Assembly (NCBI GenBank): GCA_963708165.1 | Contig: OY970187.1 | Location: forward strand, 3,410,001 to 3,474,000 | Source: Rubricoccus sp963708165 | GTDB lineage: Bacteria > Bacteroidota > Rhodothermia > Rhodothermales > Rubricoccaceae | Reading direction: 5' to 3' | Length of the DNA: 64,000 bases | Part shown: piece by piece, positions 54,928 to 63,921 of the stretch | Position numbering within the stretch: the stretch's first letter is position 1 | Layout: the number at the start of each line of letters is the position of its first letter | Translations under genes and position numbers: made by a program | The notes under the pieces: generated by a model | The model's database searches: none | Told to the model about the DNA's origin: nothing | The model's input: the letters and a program-made list of their open reading frames with translations, nothing else

Positions 54928-56910
54928 CTACATCGTGGGTGTGTAGACGTTGTCGCTCGGGTTGGCGTCCAGAATGGTGTCGGTGGGGAGTTCGACGCGC
55001 GTGACCTCGCCCGCTGGGAACGTGAGGCTCGCCGTGCGAGAGCCTTCCAGCCACGTGTCTACAGGGATCGTCTGCACCTGCGCGCTACCGTCGGCATAGC
55101 TCACCGTCACGCGGATGGGCATCGGCGCGAGGCCGTTGTCGCGCACGACCACCATTACGCCAGAGGCCGTGCTTTCGACGGACGCGACCGCCACATCGAC
55201 GGTCCACGTTTGGAAGAGCGTCGGCGTCCAGAGCCAGTCGAGGTCCTGGCCGAGGTTGTCCTCGAAGACGTTCATGAGGTCGTACGGGTACGGGTGCTTA
55301 AAGGCCCACGTCGTGCCATAGTCGCGGTAGGCGTTCCAGAAGGCATCGTAGCCGAACACGTCCTCCATCGCGTGCAGGAGCACGGCGGGCGTGGAGTAGC
55401 TGGCGATGACGCGCGCGCTCGTGTCGAGCGGGTAGCGGTCGTTGTGGCGCATGGGCTCGACGGCGTCGCCGGTGCCGAGCAGGCGGTAGTGGCTCTGGTT
55501 CTCGCGCGCCCAGGCGTCCTCGAACGGACGATTGTCAGCGGAGCCGTCGAAAAAGGCTTCGCGGCCTTCGTTGGTGTTAAAGCTCGTGAGTCCCTCGTCC
55601 ATCCATGTAAAGCTCTTCTCGTCCTGCTGTGTGATCATCGGATACCACATGTGCCCGATCTCGTGGTAGGTCACGCCGAAGAGGCGTGAGTCCGTGCGGT
55701 CGCCGCCGATGAGCGTCATCATGGGAAACTCCATGCCACCGCCGATGATGCCCTCCACGGCCGTCATGTGCGGCCACGGGTAGGGCCACAGGATCTCCGA
55801 AAGGTGCTCGATGCTGAACGCGGAGAACTCGGCCGAGCGCTCCCACGGCGCGTCGTACGGGCTCTCGGCGTTGGGCCGGTAGAGCGCGTTGATGAGTACG
55901 GCCTCTGGCGTGCCGTCGCCGTTCTGGTCGACGTTGGCGCGGGTGGCGTCCCAGACGTACCGGTCGGAGCCTGCGAACGCGAAGTCCCGCACGTTCTCGG
56001 CCGTGAACTCCCAGGTGAGCGTTCCGCCAGAGGCCCGCTGGGTGGCGCGGCCCCGCTCGTCGGCGCGAACGACGTTGACAATGTCGTCTTTGAGGAGCGC
56101 GCGCTCCAGCCGCTCGCGCGTCTCGTCAGTCAGGACGGCTTCAGCGTTTTCCAGGTCGCCCGTCGCGTACATCAGGAAATCCTGGGGCGCGGTGATGCTC
56201 ACGCGATAGTCGGCAAAGGGCATGTAGTGCTCGCCCATGCCCAGGTACGGGTCGTTGTGCCAGCCGACCACATCGTCGTACATCGCGAACTGCGGGTACC
56301 AGTAGCCGACGTAGAACACCTCGCCGTCCGTTCCCTGGCGAAACGTGCCGCCCTCGACCGTCGCGAGACGGTAGTGCCACGCGATGTCGATGTCCAGACG
56401 AGCACCGGGCGCCAGAGGCTCGGGGAGCATGAGGGTCATAACCGTGCCTTCGACGGCGTACTCGCCGGGCTCGATGCGGCCTGTGGCCGCGGGGAACGCC
56501 GCGCCGCCAGAGGCGAGACGGTCGAGCGTTATGCCGCCGGTGACTTCGGCGGGGCGGTTGCGCGGCACGCCGGGCGCGTGGAGGTTCTGGCGCAGCTTGA
56601 CGAGGAGCACCGGCAGCGCGTCGGGCGAGTTGTTGATGTAGGTCATCGTGGCCGTCGCGCGGACCATGCCGTTTTCAGGCTCCAGCGTCACGTCGATGTC
56701 GTAGGCGCTCTGGTTTTGCCAGTAGTTCGGGCCGGGATCGCCGGAGTACGTGCGCGTGCCGTTCGCGACGGCCTGCTCGAATGCGGGCGGCGGCATCACG
56801 GGGTAGGGGCGCGGGCGCTCGGGCGCGGTCTGCGCAGAGACGGGTTGCACAAGGGCGCCGCTGGCGCCAGAGGCTAGGATCAGGAGGGCGGCGAGGCGGA
56901 TCAGAGTCAT
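54928..56910 (-). CDS. M1-family zinc metallopeptidase, secreted
   Basis: 660 residues. Signal peptide MTLIRLAALLILASGASGALVQPVSAQ. Gluzincin site: HEIGHMWYP (about residue 410) and the third ligand Glu in FTWMDEGLTSF; exopeptidase loop GGGMEFPMMTLI (variant of GxMEN). N-terminal beta domain with YDIDVTLEPENGMVRATATMTYIN. Aminopeptidase acting on peptides in the periplasm. Intact. Confidence 0.94.
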   Translation of the reverse strand: MTLIRLAALLILASGASGALVQPVSAQTAPERPRPYPVMPPPAFEQAVANGTRTYSGDPGPNYWQNQSAYDIDVTLEPENGMVRATATMTYINNSPDALPVLLVKLRQNLHAPGVPRNRPAEVTGGITLDRLASGGAAFPAATGRIEPGEYAVEGTVMTLMLPEPLAPGARLDIDIAWHYRLATVEGGTFRQGTDGEVFYVGYWYPQFAMYDDVVGWHNDPYLGMGEHYMPFADYRVSITAPQDFLMYATGDLENAEAVLTDETRERLERALLKDDIVNVVRADERGRATQRASGGTLTWEFTAENVRDFAFAGSDRYVWDATRANVDQNGDGTPEAVLINALYRPNAESPYDAPWERSAEFSAFSIEHLSEILWPYPWPHMTAVEGIIGGGMEFPMMTLIGGDRTDSRLFGVTYHEIGHMWYPMITQQDEKSFTWMDEGLTSFNTNEGREAFFDGSADNRPFEDAWARENQSHYRLLGTGDAVEPMRHNDRYPLDTSARVIASYSTPAVLLHAMEDVFGYDAFWNAYRDYGTTWAFKHPYPYDLMNVFEDNLGQDLDWLWTPTLFQTWTVDVAVASVESTASGVMVVVRDNGLAPMPIRVTVSYADGSAQVQTIPVDTWLEGSRTASLTFPAGEVTRVELPTDTILDANPSDNVYTPTM

Positions 56911-57074
56911 CGTGTGCGGTGGGAATGCAAAAGCTAGACGGCACAGGATCGCGCGAGGTCACAGTGCCGCGCGTGAGAATGTGGTGAGGGCGGCCTCTGG
57001 CGTTGAAAGGCAGTGCGAGCGTCGCGTACCTTTGCGACTGTCGCCAGAGGCCTATAGGCCGTGGCCGCGCTCAT

Positions 57075-57158
57075 GCCCGAGTGGCGGAATTGGTAGACGC
57101 GCACGATTCAGGGTCGTGTGTCCTCACGGACGTGCTGGTTCGATTCCAGTCTCGGGCA
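57075..57158 (+). tRNA. tRNA-Leu (anticodon CAG)
   Basis: Class II tRNA: acceptor GCCCGAG/CTCGGGC, anticodon stem-loop CACGA-TTCAGGG-TCGTG with anticodon CAG, long variable arm, T arm GCTGG-TTCGATT-CCAGT, discriminator A, CCA not encoded. The DNA behind it changes composition sharply. Confidence 0.97.
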
Positions 57159-57176
57159 CTTAGCCTTCGGGCTTGG

Positions 57177-57207
57177 CCCCTAAGTCACAACGACTTAGGG
57201 GTCTTTC
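57177..57207 (+). terminator. Intrinsic terminator after tRNA-Leu
   Basis: Stem CCCCTAAGTC / GACTTAGGGG with a 5-base loop followed by TCTTTCT. Confidence 0.85.
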
Positions 57208-57436
57208 TGTTTGCGATGGGTACAGGCGTGGGTACAGGTTTTTGTTCTTCGCCTCCAATGGCTACGCTTCCACTCCTCTTGCGGAGCCGCTTAATCCTAG
57301 CGTGGGACGAGTCATTGTACCGACCCTTAGGCCTTGCGGGCAGTCGTCCGCTGATCAATCGTCCTCGTGTGGTAGCTTCACACAACTACTGCTGCGCCAA
57401 TCTGTGTAGGCAGGCACACCCTGATCCGGAGTCGAA
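57208..57436. other. Island junction, no supported gene
   Basis: No credible open frame on the plus strand and no 10-bp repeat. A 66-codon minus frame (57185-57385) ending beside the tRNA terminator has a basic, Pro-rich C-terminus (KPVPTPVPIANRKT) that could be an integrase tail, but nothing else supports it. Confidence 0.4.
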
Positions 57437-60400
57437 ATGGAACTGACCAGATTGTTTTACGCAGCCTTCTTCTTTCTGCTGTGGACCGTGAACCCGTTGC
57501 ACGCTCAGACGGAGGCGAGTTGGAACTCGAACCAGAGCGGGAGTTGGTTTGACGGAGCGAACTGGTCTACGGGTGAGGTGCCAGACGCTGACGCTGAAGT
57601 CCTGATCGATTGCTCATGCGTAGTAAGTGCAGGCTCCAGCGTTGAGGCGTTAACGATACGCGTAGTAAGGTCAAGTCTTTTGGTCGAGGGCGAAGCCAAG
57701 ACATCTGTGCTAGACCTCGAGCAGGGATCCTTTGCTTCAATTGAAGGGATTGGGTCGAGCCGTCAAGTAGAAGCAGTATTGGTTACTAACGGTAGTGTTC
57801 TGGAGAGCAATGCTGACCTCGTAATCAATGGGGTTCTTTCTGTTGACGAAAATAGCGTGCTCAAGGGAGAGGGTGGTATGCGTCTTGTCGGATCTTTCGA
57901 CGGCAATGATGAGTACCCTGCGGAGGCGTATGTTCAGGGATTGTATGGAATGCGAGGCGTTCTGGCGTCCGATGTGGCTAGGGTAGATATAGACAGTAGC
58001 TTAAGTATTGAGGGAATACTGGCTCGGTACAGAAGCAACGTGTCTATACGTGTCGCTGGAAATGTGGGCTATGTCTCCGTAGGTGAAGGTCGTCGCGGAA
58101 GGAACTCCAACGACGTGTCGGTCGGAGTCTCAGGATCAATCGGTGACGTAACTGTTTGGGGGTACAACTATCCCAACTCTGTGTCGGTGTCGGCTGATGC
58201 AGTAGGCGACGTAGTCGCCGGTGGTGAGGTGGAGGTTTCTGTAAGTGCAAGCTTAGTTGGCTCAGTCCGGTATGGAGAGGGGGATTACTTCGTTCGAGTT
58301 GAGGATTTGAGAGTGCGTGCAGACGTTATTGAATCTGTCCATAATGTGGGAGGCAGCTCAAATTCAAGAATGTCCATCGGTGCGAGACGAGACACATTGC
58401 GATTGGAAAGCCTTGATTCCGACAGGAGCATGAACCTCGGTACGGCGATTGTCGGATCCGTGAATGGAAGAGCCGGCACAATTAGTGGAGATCTATACGT
58501 TACGGGCAATGCAGACTTTGAAAGCTTTGCTGGCACATTGGTAGCAGCGCCGGGTTCCAATGTCGGGCTTGGGGATTCAAATGGTGCCAGCGTGGTCTAC
58601 CTCGAAGGAGCTAGCGGCAGTCTGTCCGGCGATATGGGTAACTCAAGCGTTGAAAACGCTGGCAGCCTAAGAGTATTCGACGCTCAGCTTGACTCGTTTG
58701 AGAACGCAGGGACAGCGAATGTGGACCGCCTCTTCGCGACATCATCGGTATTGAACACCGGACTGATCACTACCGATGGCCAGATCGGTGGAACCATAAC
58801 CAATCGAGGTGTCATTTCAGGCTCAGGGGGCCTTTCAGGTGCTCAAGTCTTGAACGAAGCAGTCATCAAGGCTGAGGGGATGACTATTTCGGCACCTTAC
58901 GTCGGTTCTGCGGAATCGAGGATAGAGGGACCAGGCTCAATACTGTTTGAGAGCGAATACTCTGACGCGGGCACAGTGATCGCGGGGGGGACATTGGAGA
59001 TCTTAGCTCCTTCCACTGCCGGGGTCGTCGAGGTGGAAGTCGGGGATAGTCCGGATGTCGTGGACTACAGATGGAGCCCCGATCCCGTGCAGTTTCAAGG
59101 CGTGCTCCGCGTAATCACAGATCCAGCCCGGGTGTTTCGTATTGGAGAATCCTTCGATGTCGTGTTGTATGGAGCACGCATGGGGACCTTTGAGGTTTAC
59201 GAAGGGATGGCGCTGGAAGGCGGCGGATTCCTCGAGCCCTTGTACGATGATGAGCGAGGAGTTCTAAGCCTTGTTGCCCGCGGGTTGAATGCCGCGCCCG
59301 TGGCTGTCGCGGACACGGCGGAGACGCCGGAGGACACCGCGGTCACCGTTGACGTGCTGGCCAACGACACCGACGCCGATGGGGATGATTTGGTGGTGGT
59401 TGGAATCCCCGAGCAGCCCACGAACGGCGCAGCGGCGGTGCAGAATGGGGAGGTGGTTTACTTTCCGGGGCCGAACTTCGTGGGCACTGATGTCTTCTCG
59501 TACACCGTCTCAGACGGTACGCTGACTGCCTTTGGCGAAGTCACGGTGACTGTCGGCGGGCGTAATGACGCACCCGTAGCGGTGGATGACGCCGTCTCGA
59601 CGCCCGAGGACGTGGCCGTCGTCGTACAGGTGCTCGCCAACGACTCCGACCCCGACGACGGAAGTGCGCTCGCGGTCGCGGCGGTCACCCAGCCCGCTCA
59701 CGGCACCGCGACGCTAGGCGACGACGGCGCGGTGACGTACACGCCAGAGGCCGACTTCAACGGCACCGACGAGTTCACGTACACCGTCGACGACGGGCAA
59801 GGACCGGTCGGTAGCCCGACGGGCCTTCGGAAGGCGACCTCGACGGCCACTGTCCGGGTAACGGTCACGCCTGTTAACGACGCGCCTCTGGCGCGTGACG
59901 ACGTAGCCTCTACTGGCGAGGACAACCCCGTGAGCGTGGCCGTGCTAAGCAATGACACCGACATCGACGGAGACGCTCTTAGTGTGATCGCAGCAGGCGG
60001 CGCGTCGTTCGGGCAGGTCGCCATCTCTGGAGGGACGGCTGTCATCTACACCCCCACTGCAGGCTTCACCGGTCAGGATTCCTTCCTGTATACCGTTTCC
60101 GACGGCAACGGCGGCAGCTCGCAGGCGAGGGTGTCGGTCACGGTCTCCGACCTCGCGCCGGTGGCGCGCGACGACGCGGCGGCGACGGTCGAGGACACCG
60201 CCGTCTCCATCGACGTGCTCGCCAACGACGAGAGCCGCGTGGGCGAGCCGCTGGCGGTGGCTTCCGTCTCAGGCGCGAGCAACGGGACGGTCTCGGTCGA
60301 GAGCGGCGGGACGGTGCTCTACACACCAGAGGCGGACTTCTCGGGCCAGGACACGTTCACGTACGTCACCAGCGACGCGGGAGGCTCGGCCTCGGGCACG

Positions 60401-61078
60401 GTGACGGTCACCGTCACGCCGGTCAACGACGCGCCATCGGCCTCCGTCGTCACGGCCCCGAACGGTACGCTCATGATCTCCGGCGATCAGGGGACGCCCG
60501 TGCCTCTGGCGTGGAGCGCGGCGACCGACCCTGACGGGGACGCGGTTGACTACCGGTGGGAGCTGGGTTCGACGGCTTCGTTCGCCACGACGTTGCTCAC
60601 AGTCACGAGTTCTACGACGAGCGCGGAGACCACCTACGGCGCGCTCGCTGACGCTCTGGCGACCATCGGCGTCGGCGCCGGGGAGAGCGTCGAGGTGTTC
60701 CAGCGCGTAGTGAGCTCAGACGGAGCGCTAGAGACGGCAGGGACGGCGTTGGCGCTGACCATAGAGCGTGGCGTGATGACGGCTGGCGAGGGCTCGGCGC
60801 CTCTGGCGTTCGACCTCTCCTCAGCCGCGCCGAACCCGACGCGCGGCGCGCTGACGGTGCTCGTAGACCTGCCGCTGGCGTCTACCATTCACGTCGAGGT
60901 CTTCGACCTGCTCGGCCGCAAGATGCACGAGATGGAAGCGCATGTAGCAGCAGGCCGAGACGTGGCAGTTCCTCTAGACCTAAGCACGCTACAGCCAGGT
61001 ATCTACGCATACCGCGTGACGGCCCCGCTGCCAGCGGGCGAGGAGGTGAGGACAGGGCGCGTGACGCTCGTCCGCTAG
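57437..61078 (+). CDS. Large surface adhesin-like protein: low-GC N-half, four Ig-like/cadherin-like repeats, T9SS sorting domain
   Basis: 1213 residues, signal peptide ending HAQ (about residue 24). Residues 25-610: polymorphic beta-rich region beginning WNSNQSGSWFDGANWSTGEVPDADAEVLIDC, a G8/autotransporter-like opening, rich in V, S, G. Residues about 615-1010: four tandem repeats with the tandem-95/Ig-like signature (VLANDTDADGDDL, VLANDSDPDDGSAL, VLSNDTDIDGDAL, VLANDESRVGEPL) each closing with YTPEADFxGxDxFTYTVxDG; putative calcium-binding Asp clusters. Then a domain with TDPDGDAVDYRWELGST, and the C-terminal 80 residues are a type A sorting domain (SAAPNPTRGALTVLV ... FDLLGRKMHEM ... LQPGIYAYRVTAP). 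The first half (to about 59280) is AT-richer and repeat-free; the second half matches host style. Likely chimeric. Confidence 0.88.
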   Translation: MELTRLFYAAFFFLLWTVNPLHAQTEASWNSNQSGSWFDGANWSTGEVPDADAEVLIDCSCVVSAGSSVEALTIRVVRSSLLVEGEAKTSVLDLEQGSFASIEGIGSSRQVEAVLVTNGSVLESNADLVINGVLSVDENSVLKGEGGMRLVGSFDGNDEYPAEAYVQGLYGMRGVLASDVARVDIDSSLSIEGILARYRSNVSIRVAGNVGYVSVGEGRRGRNSNDVSVGVSGSIGDVTVWGYNYPNSVSVSADAVGDVVAGGEVEVSVSASLVGSVRYGEGDYFVRVEDLRVRADVIESVHNVGGSSNSRMSIGARRDTLRLESLDSDRSMNLGTAIVGSVNGRAGTISGDLYVTGNADFESFAGTLVAAPGSNVGLGDSNGASVVYLEGASGSLSGDMGNSSVENAGSLRVFDAQLDSFENAGTANVDRLFATSSVLNTGLITTDGQIGGTITNRGVISGSGGLSGAQVLNEAVIKAEGMTISAPYVGSAESRIEGPGSILFESEYSDAGTVIAGGTLEILAPSTAGVVEVEVGDSPDVVDYRWSPDPVQFQGVLRVITDPARVFRIGESFDVVLYGARMGTFEVYEGMALEGGGFLEPLYDDERGVLSLVARGLNAAPVAVADTAETPEDTAVTVDVLANDTDADGDDLVVVGIPEQPTNGAAAVQNGEVVYFPGPNFVGTDVFSYTVSDGTLTAFGEVTVTVGGRNDAPVAVDDAVSTPEDVAVVVQVLANDSDPDDGSALAVAAVTQPAHGTATLGDDGAVTYTPEADFNGTDEFTYTVDDGQGPVGSPTGLRKATSTATVRVTVTPVNDAPLARDDVASTGEDNPVSVAVLSNDTDIDGDALSVIAAGGASFGQVAISGGTAVIYTPTAGFTGQDSFLYTVSDGNGGSSQARVSVTVSDLAPVARDDAAATVEDTAVSIDVLANDESRVGEPLAVASVSGASNGTVSVESGGTVLYTPEADFSGQDTFTYVTSDAGGSASGTVTVTVTPVNDAPSASVVTAPNGTLMISGDQGTPVPLAWSAATDPDGDAVDYRWELGSTASFATTLLTVTSSTTSAETTYGALADALATIGVGAGESVEVFQRVVSSDGALETAGTALALTIERGVMTAGEGSAPLAFDLSSAAPNPTRGALTVLVDLPLASTIHVEVFDLLGRKMHEMEAHVAAGRDVAVPLDLSTLQPGIYAYRVTAPLPAGEEVRTGRVTLVR

Positions 61079-61205
61079 CTCGCGGAGATGCCTCGCAGTA
61101 TCTGGCCTCTCTGTAGGCTAGTTTCCACACAATCGGGCGGCTCTGTAGCCGCGCCGGTTGCTGTTTCGGCGGCCCGTTCTCTTGCGAGGGCGGGCCGTCG
61201 ATGTT

Positions 61206-61475
61206 TTAGCGCTCCACTTTTTGCAGCCGGTACGCTGGCGCCTCGGCGGTGTACCCGGCGAACATCTCCAGGATGGCGATGCAGAGCGAGGGGCTCGCCG
61301 TGTCCGGGTTCACCGCACGGGAGACGGCGGGCCGCTTCTTGCCTAGCTTCTCCGCTGCGCTCGCGTGCGTCTCGCCAGAGGCCTCTAGCGCGTCGCGGGC
61401 GAGCATGGCGAGTTCGGCGGCGGTGTAGTAAGACCCCGCGCGGAGGCGGGGCGTGGGAGCGTCAGTGGAGGCCAT
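61206..61475 (-). CDS. Small helix-turn-helix protein
   Basis: 89 residues. YTAAELAMLARDALEASGETHASAAEKLGKKRPAVSRAVNPDTASPSLCIAILEMFAG has the shape of an XRE/Cro-type HTH with the recognition helix in KKRPAVSRAVN. It probably binds the palindromic operator upstream of the divergent genes. Twelve bases after the 132-residue gene, same strand. Confidence 0.68.
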   Translation of the reverse strand: MASTDAPTPRLRAGSYYTAAELAMLARDALEASGETHASAAEKLGKKRPAVSRAVNPDTASPSLCIAILEMFAGYTAEAPAYRLQKVER

Positions 61476-61487
61476 TGGAGGGGAGGG

Positions 61488-61886
61488 CTAGGCCGCGAGC
61501 TTCGCGGCGTGTTCCAGCGCCATAGTAGCGGCGGCTTCGAGGGCGGTGGGGTCCGGCCTCTGGCGGGTGACGCGGACGAACCCCGTCGCGGTCTTGACGG
61601 TCGCGGCGCCGGTCTGGCGGTCGCGGGCCTTTTGCTCGCGGAGGGTGCGCTCGGCCTCTTGCGTCGCGGGCGGGTAGGTGTACGAGCGGGAGATGGAGGC
61701 TTCGAGCGAGAAGCCGTGCGCCTCTGCGCGCCCGTCGTCTTCGTTCTCTAGCGCGTCGTAGATCGTCGGCTCTAGCGCTTTCATCTCAGCCGTCAGCGAG
61801 CGCACGCGCTCTTTGAGGTCGAGGTAGCGGCGGAGGTCGGCGGGGTCGTCCAGCGCGCGGAGCGCGGAGTATCGGGGTGTGGGCAT
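61488..61886 (-). CDS. Phage-like small protein, unknown
   Basis: 132 residues from the ATG at 61886 (MPTPRYSALRALDD). Central helical part RYLDLKERVRSLTAEMKALEPTIYDALENEDDG resembles the coiled-coil opening of siphovirus-type DUF proteins; later TGFVRVTRQRPDPTALEAAATMAL. Unidentified. Divergent from the 273-residue gene; shares the regulatory gap with it. Confidence 0.5.
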   Translation of the reverse strand: MPTPRYSALRALDDPADLRRYLDLKERVRSLTAEMKALEPTIYDALENEDDGRAEAHGFSLEASISRSYTYPPATQEAERTLREQKARDRQTGAATVKTATGFVRVTRQRPDPTALEAAATMALEHAAKLAA

Positions 61887-61972
61887 GGGAGCCGGTTGCT
61901 GTGTGCTCGAAGATACGTGCAGGGCCGGTGTGCGTGGTAACAAAAAAAGATACGGTAAGGCCGGATTGGTCC

Positions 61973-62001
61973 TTGACATGTGTAACATTTATTGTTACTA
62001 T
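61973..62001 (+). promoter_or_regulatory. Sigma70-like promoter
   Basis: TTGACA (61973-61978), 17-base spacer, TACTAT (61996-62001), 36 bases before the ATG at 62037. A consensus-quality sigma70 promoter is unusual in this host, whose own promoters are expected to differ. Confidence 0.75.
61982..61998. promoter_or_regulatory. Operator: perfect inverted repeat GTAACA-TTTAT-TGTTAC
   Basis: Six-base perfect arms with a 5-base AT spacer, lying across the spacer and the first bases of the -10 box, where a bound repressor would block RNA polymerase. An extra GTAACA half-site lies at 61937-61942 nearer the divergent gene. Confidence 0.75.
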
Positions 62002-62036
62002 GTGGGTACAGCAACCGGCCACCGTGCCACCCGACA

Positions 62037-62858
62037 ATGACCAACCGCACCGACCTCTACGAAGCCTCCTTCGCCACCGCAGCCCACGCCGACGAAATCG
62101 GAGACGCTGGCTACCGTGATGGCCTCAACGGCGAAGCCTTCAACGCTCCCACCTCGCCCGCTGGCGCCTACGACCTCTACGCCGAAGCCTTCGAGGAAGG
62201 AGAGGCAGAGCGTGAGGCGCACGCCCCCGCGAGCGGCCCGGCACCGTCTGCCGACTTCCCCATCCTCGCGCGTCAGGAGGCCATCGAAGAGGACGCCGCC
62301 ATCGTGTACGCGCACATCCGGGCCTCTGGCGTCACCTTCGACCTCTCCGCCAAGATGGAGCAGGCCGAGGCGTACAGCCTGAGAGCGGGCGGATCGTCGC
62401 TCGCGATCCCGTCCAAGCTGACGGGCGTACGGTCTCTGGCGTCGCGGATCGAACGGCTCGCGGACTACATGGAAGAGACGGGCGCGGCGTTCGTGCCGTG
62501 CGTCCTGCACGCCACGACCGAAGGGCAGCGCCCCGGCGTTGCCGTCTTCGCCGCACCCGAAGGGCGCCAGGGCTGCTACGTCATCGGTCACATTCAGGAC
62601 AAGCACGCGGGCTGGCTCCTCCCGCTGCTGAGCGCGAGCGCAGCCGGGACGGTCACGGACACCACGCCGGTTCGCGTCCACGTCACGGCGGTAACGGGAG
62701 GGGAGGCCGAGCGCCCCACGCGCGGCGTCAACATCGCCATCTCCGGCTTGAGCGCGGCCATCGTGAACGCGCACGCCGACCGGGACGCGGACGAGGCGGC
62801 TCTCGAAGCGGCGTACGAGTCCGGTGACCTCGCGGCCATCGAGGCCGCTGGCGCCTGA
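62037..62858 (+). CDS. Accessory cassette protein, unknown
   Basis: 273 residues. Acidic N-terminal region (DLYAEAFEEGEAEREAH), then a middle segment ARQEAIEEDAAIVYAHIRASGVTFDLSAKMEQAEAYSLRAGGSS, and IERLADYMEETGAAFVPCVLHATTEG leading to a small beta domain (VAVFAAPEGRQGCYVIGHI). No family recognised. Expressed from the sigma70-like promoter and probably repressed through the operator. Confidence 0.6.
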   Translation: MTNRTDLYEASFATAAHADEIGDAGYRDGLNGEAFNAPTSPAGAYDLYAEAFEEGEAEREAHAPASGPAPSADFPILARQEAIEEDAAIVYAHIRASGVTFDLSAKMEQAEAYSLRAGGSSLAIPSKLTGVRSLASRIERLADYMEETGAAFVPCVLHATTEGQRPGVAVFAAPEGRQGCYVIGHIQDKHAGWLLPLLSASAAGTVTDTTPVRVHVTAVTGGEAERPTRGVNIAISGLSAAIVNAHADRDADEAALEAAYESGDLAAIEAAGA

Positions 62859-62901
62859 GCCGATCCGCCCCGCTGGCGGCAGAAGCTAGCGGGGCGAGTG
62901 T

Positions 62902-63285
62902 TCAGAAGGGCACGTTGCCCGGTCCATGCGTGGTGTAGCCATCTGGCCCCAACGTGAGCAATTCCGCGCGGCGCAGCGCGTCCAGCGCGGCGCGTGTGCC
63001 GTGGGCGTCGAGGCCGAACCGCTGGCCTAGCGCGAGGACTTCGGCCTCACTAGAGCGAGACTTGAGCGAGCGCCAGAGGTCGGCGGCGCGGGGAGCTTCG
63101 GCCTCTGGCGCTTCGAGGAATGGGGGGACACCTTCATCGGTGTTGGCCCATCCCTTCACGTCGCGCTCGCGGCGGCGCCTTTGTTGCACGGTGCGGTAGT
63201 CCGCGAGGTCTCGCTTGGCCTCTGGCGTGAGCGAGTCAGCGAGGGCAGGCGGGAGAGAGCGGAGGTGGTGAGGCTTCTTCGGCAT
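62902..63285 (-). CDS. Small basic protein, unknown
   Basis: 127 residues: basic N-terminal helix (SLTPEAKRDLADYRTVQQRRRRERDVKGW) and a C-terminal winged-helix-like segment SEAEVLALGQRFGLDAHGTRAALDALRRAELLTLGPDGYTTHG. It could be a DNA-binding protein of the cassette; inference only. Confidence 0.5.
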   Translation of the reverse strand: MPKKPHHLRSLPPALADSLTPEAKRDLADYRTVQQRRRRERDVKGWANTDEGVPPFLEAPEAEAPRAADLWRSLKSRSSEAEVLALGQRFGLDAHGTRAALDALRRAELLTLGPDGYTTHGPGNVPF

Positions 63286-63494
63286 CTCGCAACTTACTGA
63301 GGGAGCGTCGCGCCGCAGTTTGCGCGGATGCTTAGGTTGGTTGTGTTAGCGTTACTGTGGGTCCTTCGTATCGTTGGACTGCAGCTTAGCCGGAAGGCTG
63401 GGCCTTTATGAAGAGGTGCGGAGACAAATCTGCCCATCAGGACTACTGCCCTGACCTCAACTCATAGCGCTGAGAACAAAATTATCAGCCTGCT

Positions 63495-63505
63495 TATATA
63501 CTTTG
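63495..63505 (+). promoter_or_regulatory. AT-rich promoter-like element
   Basis: TATATACTTTG just upstream of the ATG at 63516 resembles both a -10 TATACT and a Bacteroidota -7 TAnnTTTG element, within an AT-rich gap (63286-63515) that otherwise shows nothing. Confidence 0.35.
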
Positions 63506-63515
63506 CTATTCAGTA

Positions 63516-63860
63516 ATGAGACTTTATAATATTTTTATGGTTGTGGCGGTATCGATTTGTGTGGCAGCCTGCGACGGGGGCTCCACTAGATACGCCTCGA
63601 GTGGGGGTGTGCTCTGGACATCGACTGAGCGATGGGAGGCGGAGATGAAGGCGCACATATCTGGTGATGCCGTTTTTCATACGCGTTTTGGAAATATTGA
63701 GAGGAGTACAGAGCTGAGGATACTAGACGATCCTGATGGCCTGTGTCGATTTTCCGATATCGATCCAGAGGTGACCATGGTCAAGGTTCAAGTGATGAAC
63801 AGAGGGCTTGAGGGACTTGTCGGCTGCGTGTTCTCAAATATTTTGTCTACAACCATCTAG
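63516..63860 (+). CDS. AT-rich lipoprotein, unknown
   Basis: 114 residues. Lipoprotein signal VVAVSICVAAC (Cys19). The rest has no known motif (VLWTSTERWEAEMKAHISGDAVFHTRFGN). GC content and codon use differ clearly from the chromosome, and no 10-bp repeat occurs in 63300-63940. Probably recent acquisition. Confidence 0.6.
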   Translation: MRLYNIFMVVAVSICVAACDGGSTRYASSGGVLWTSTERWEAEMKAHISGDAVFHTRFGNIERSTELRILDDPDGLCRFSDIDPEVTMVKVQVMNRGLEGLVGCVFSNILSTTI

Positions 63861-63921
63861 CTGAAGCGCATTAATCCACCGCAAGAGGCCCCCTGCGGAC
63901 AGGGTCCACGTTTGGATTGTC

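Noticed and set aside
57185..57385. Integrase remnant on the minus strand next to tRNA-Leu
   Set aside because: The 66-codon frame shows no catalytic R, H or Y motifs of tyrosine recombinases; only its position and a basic tail suggest it.
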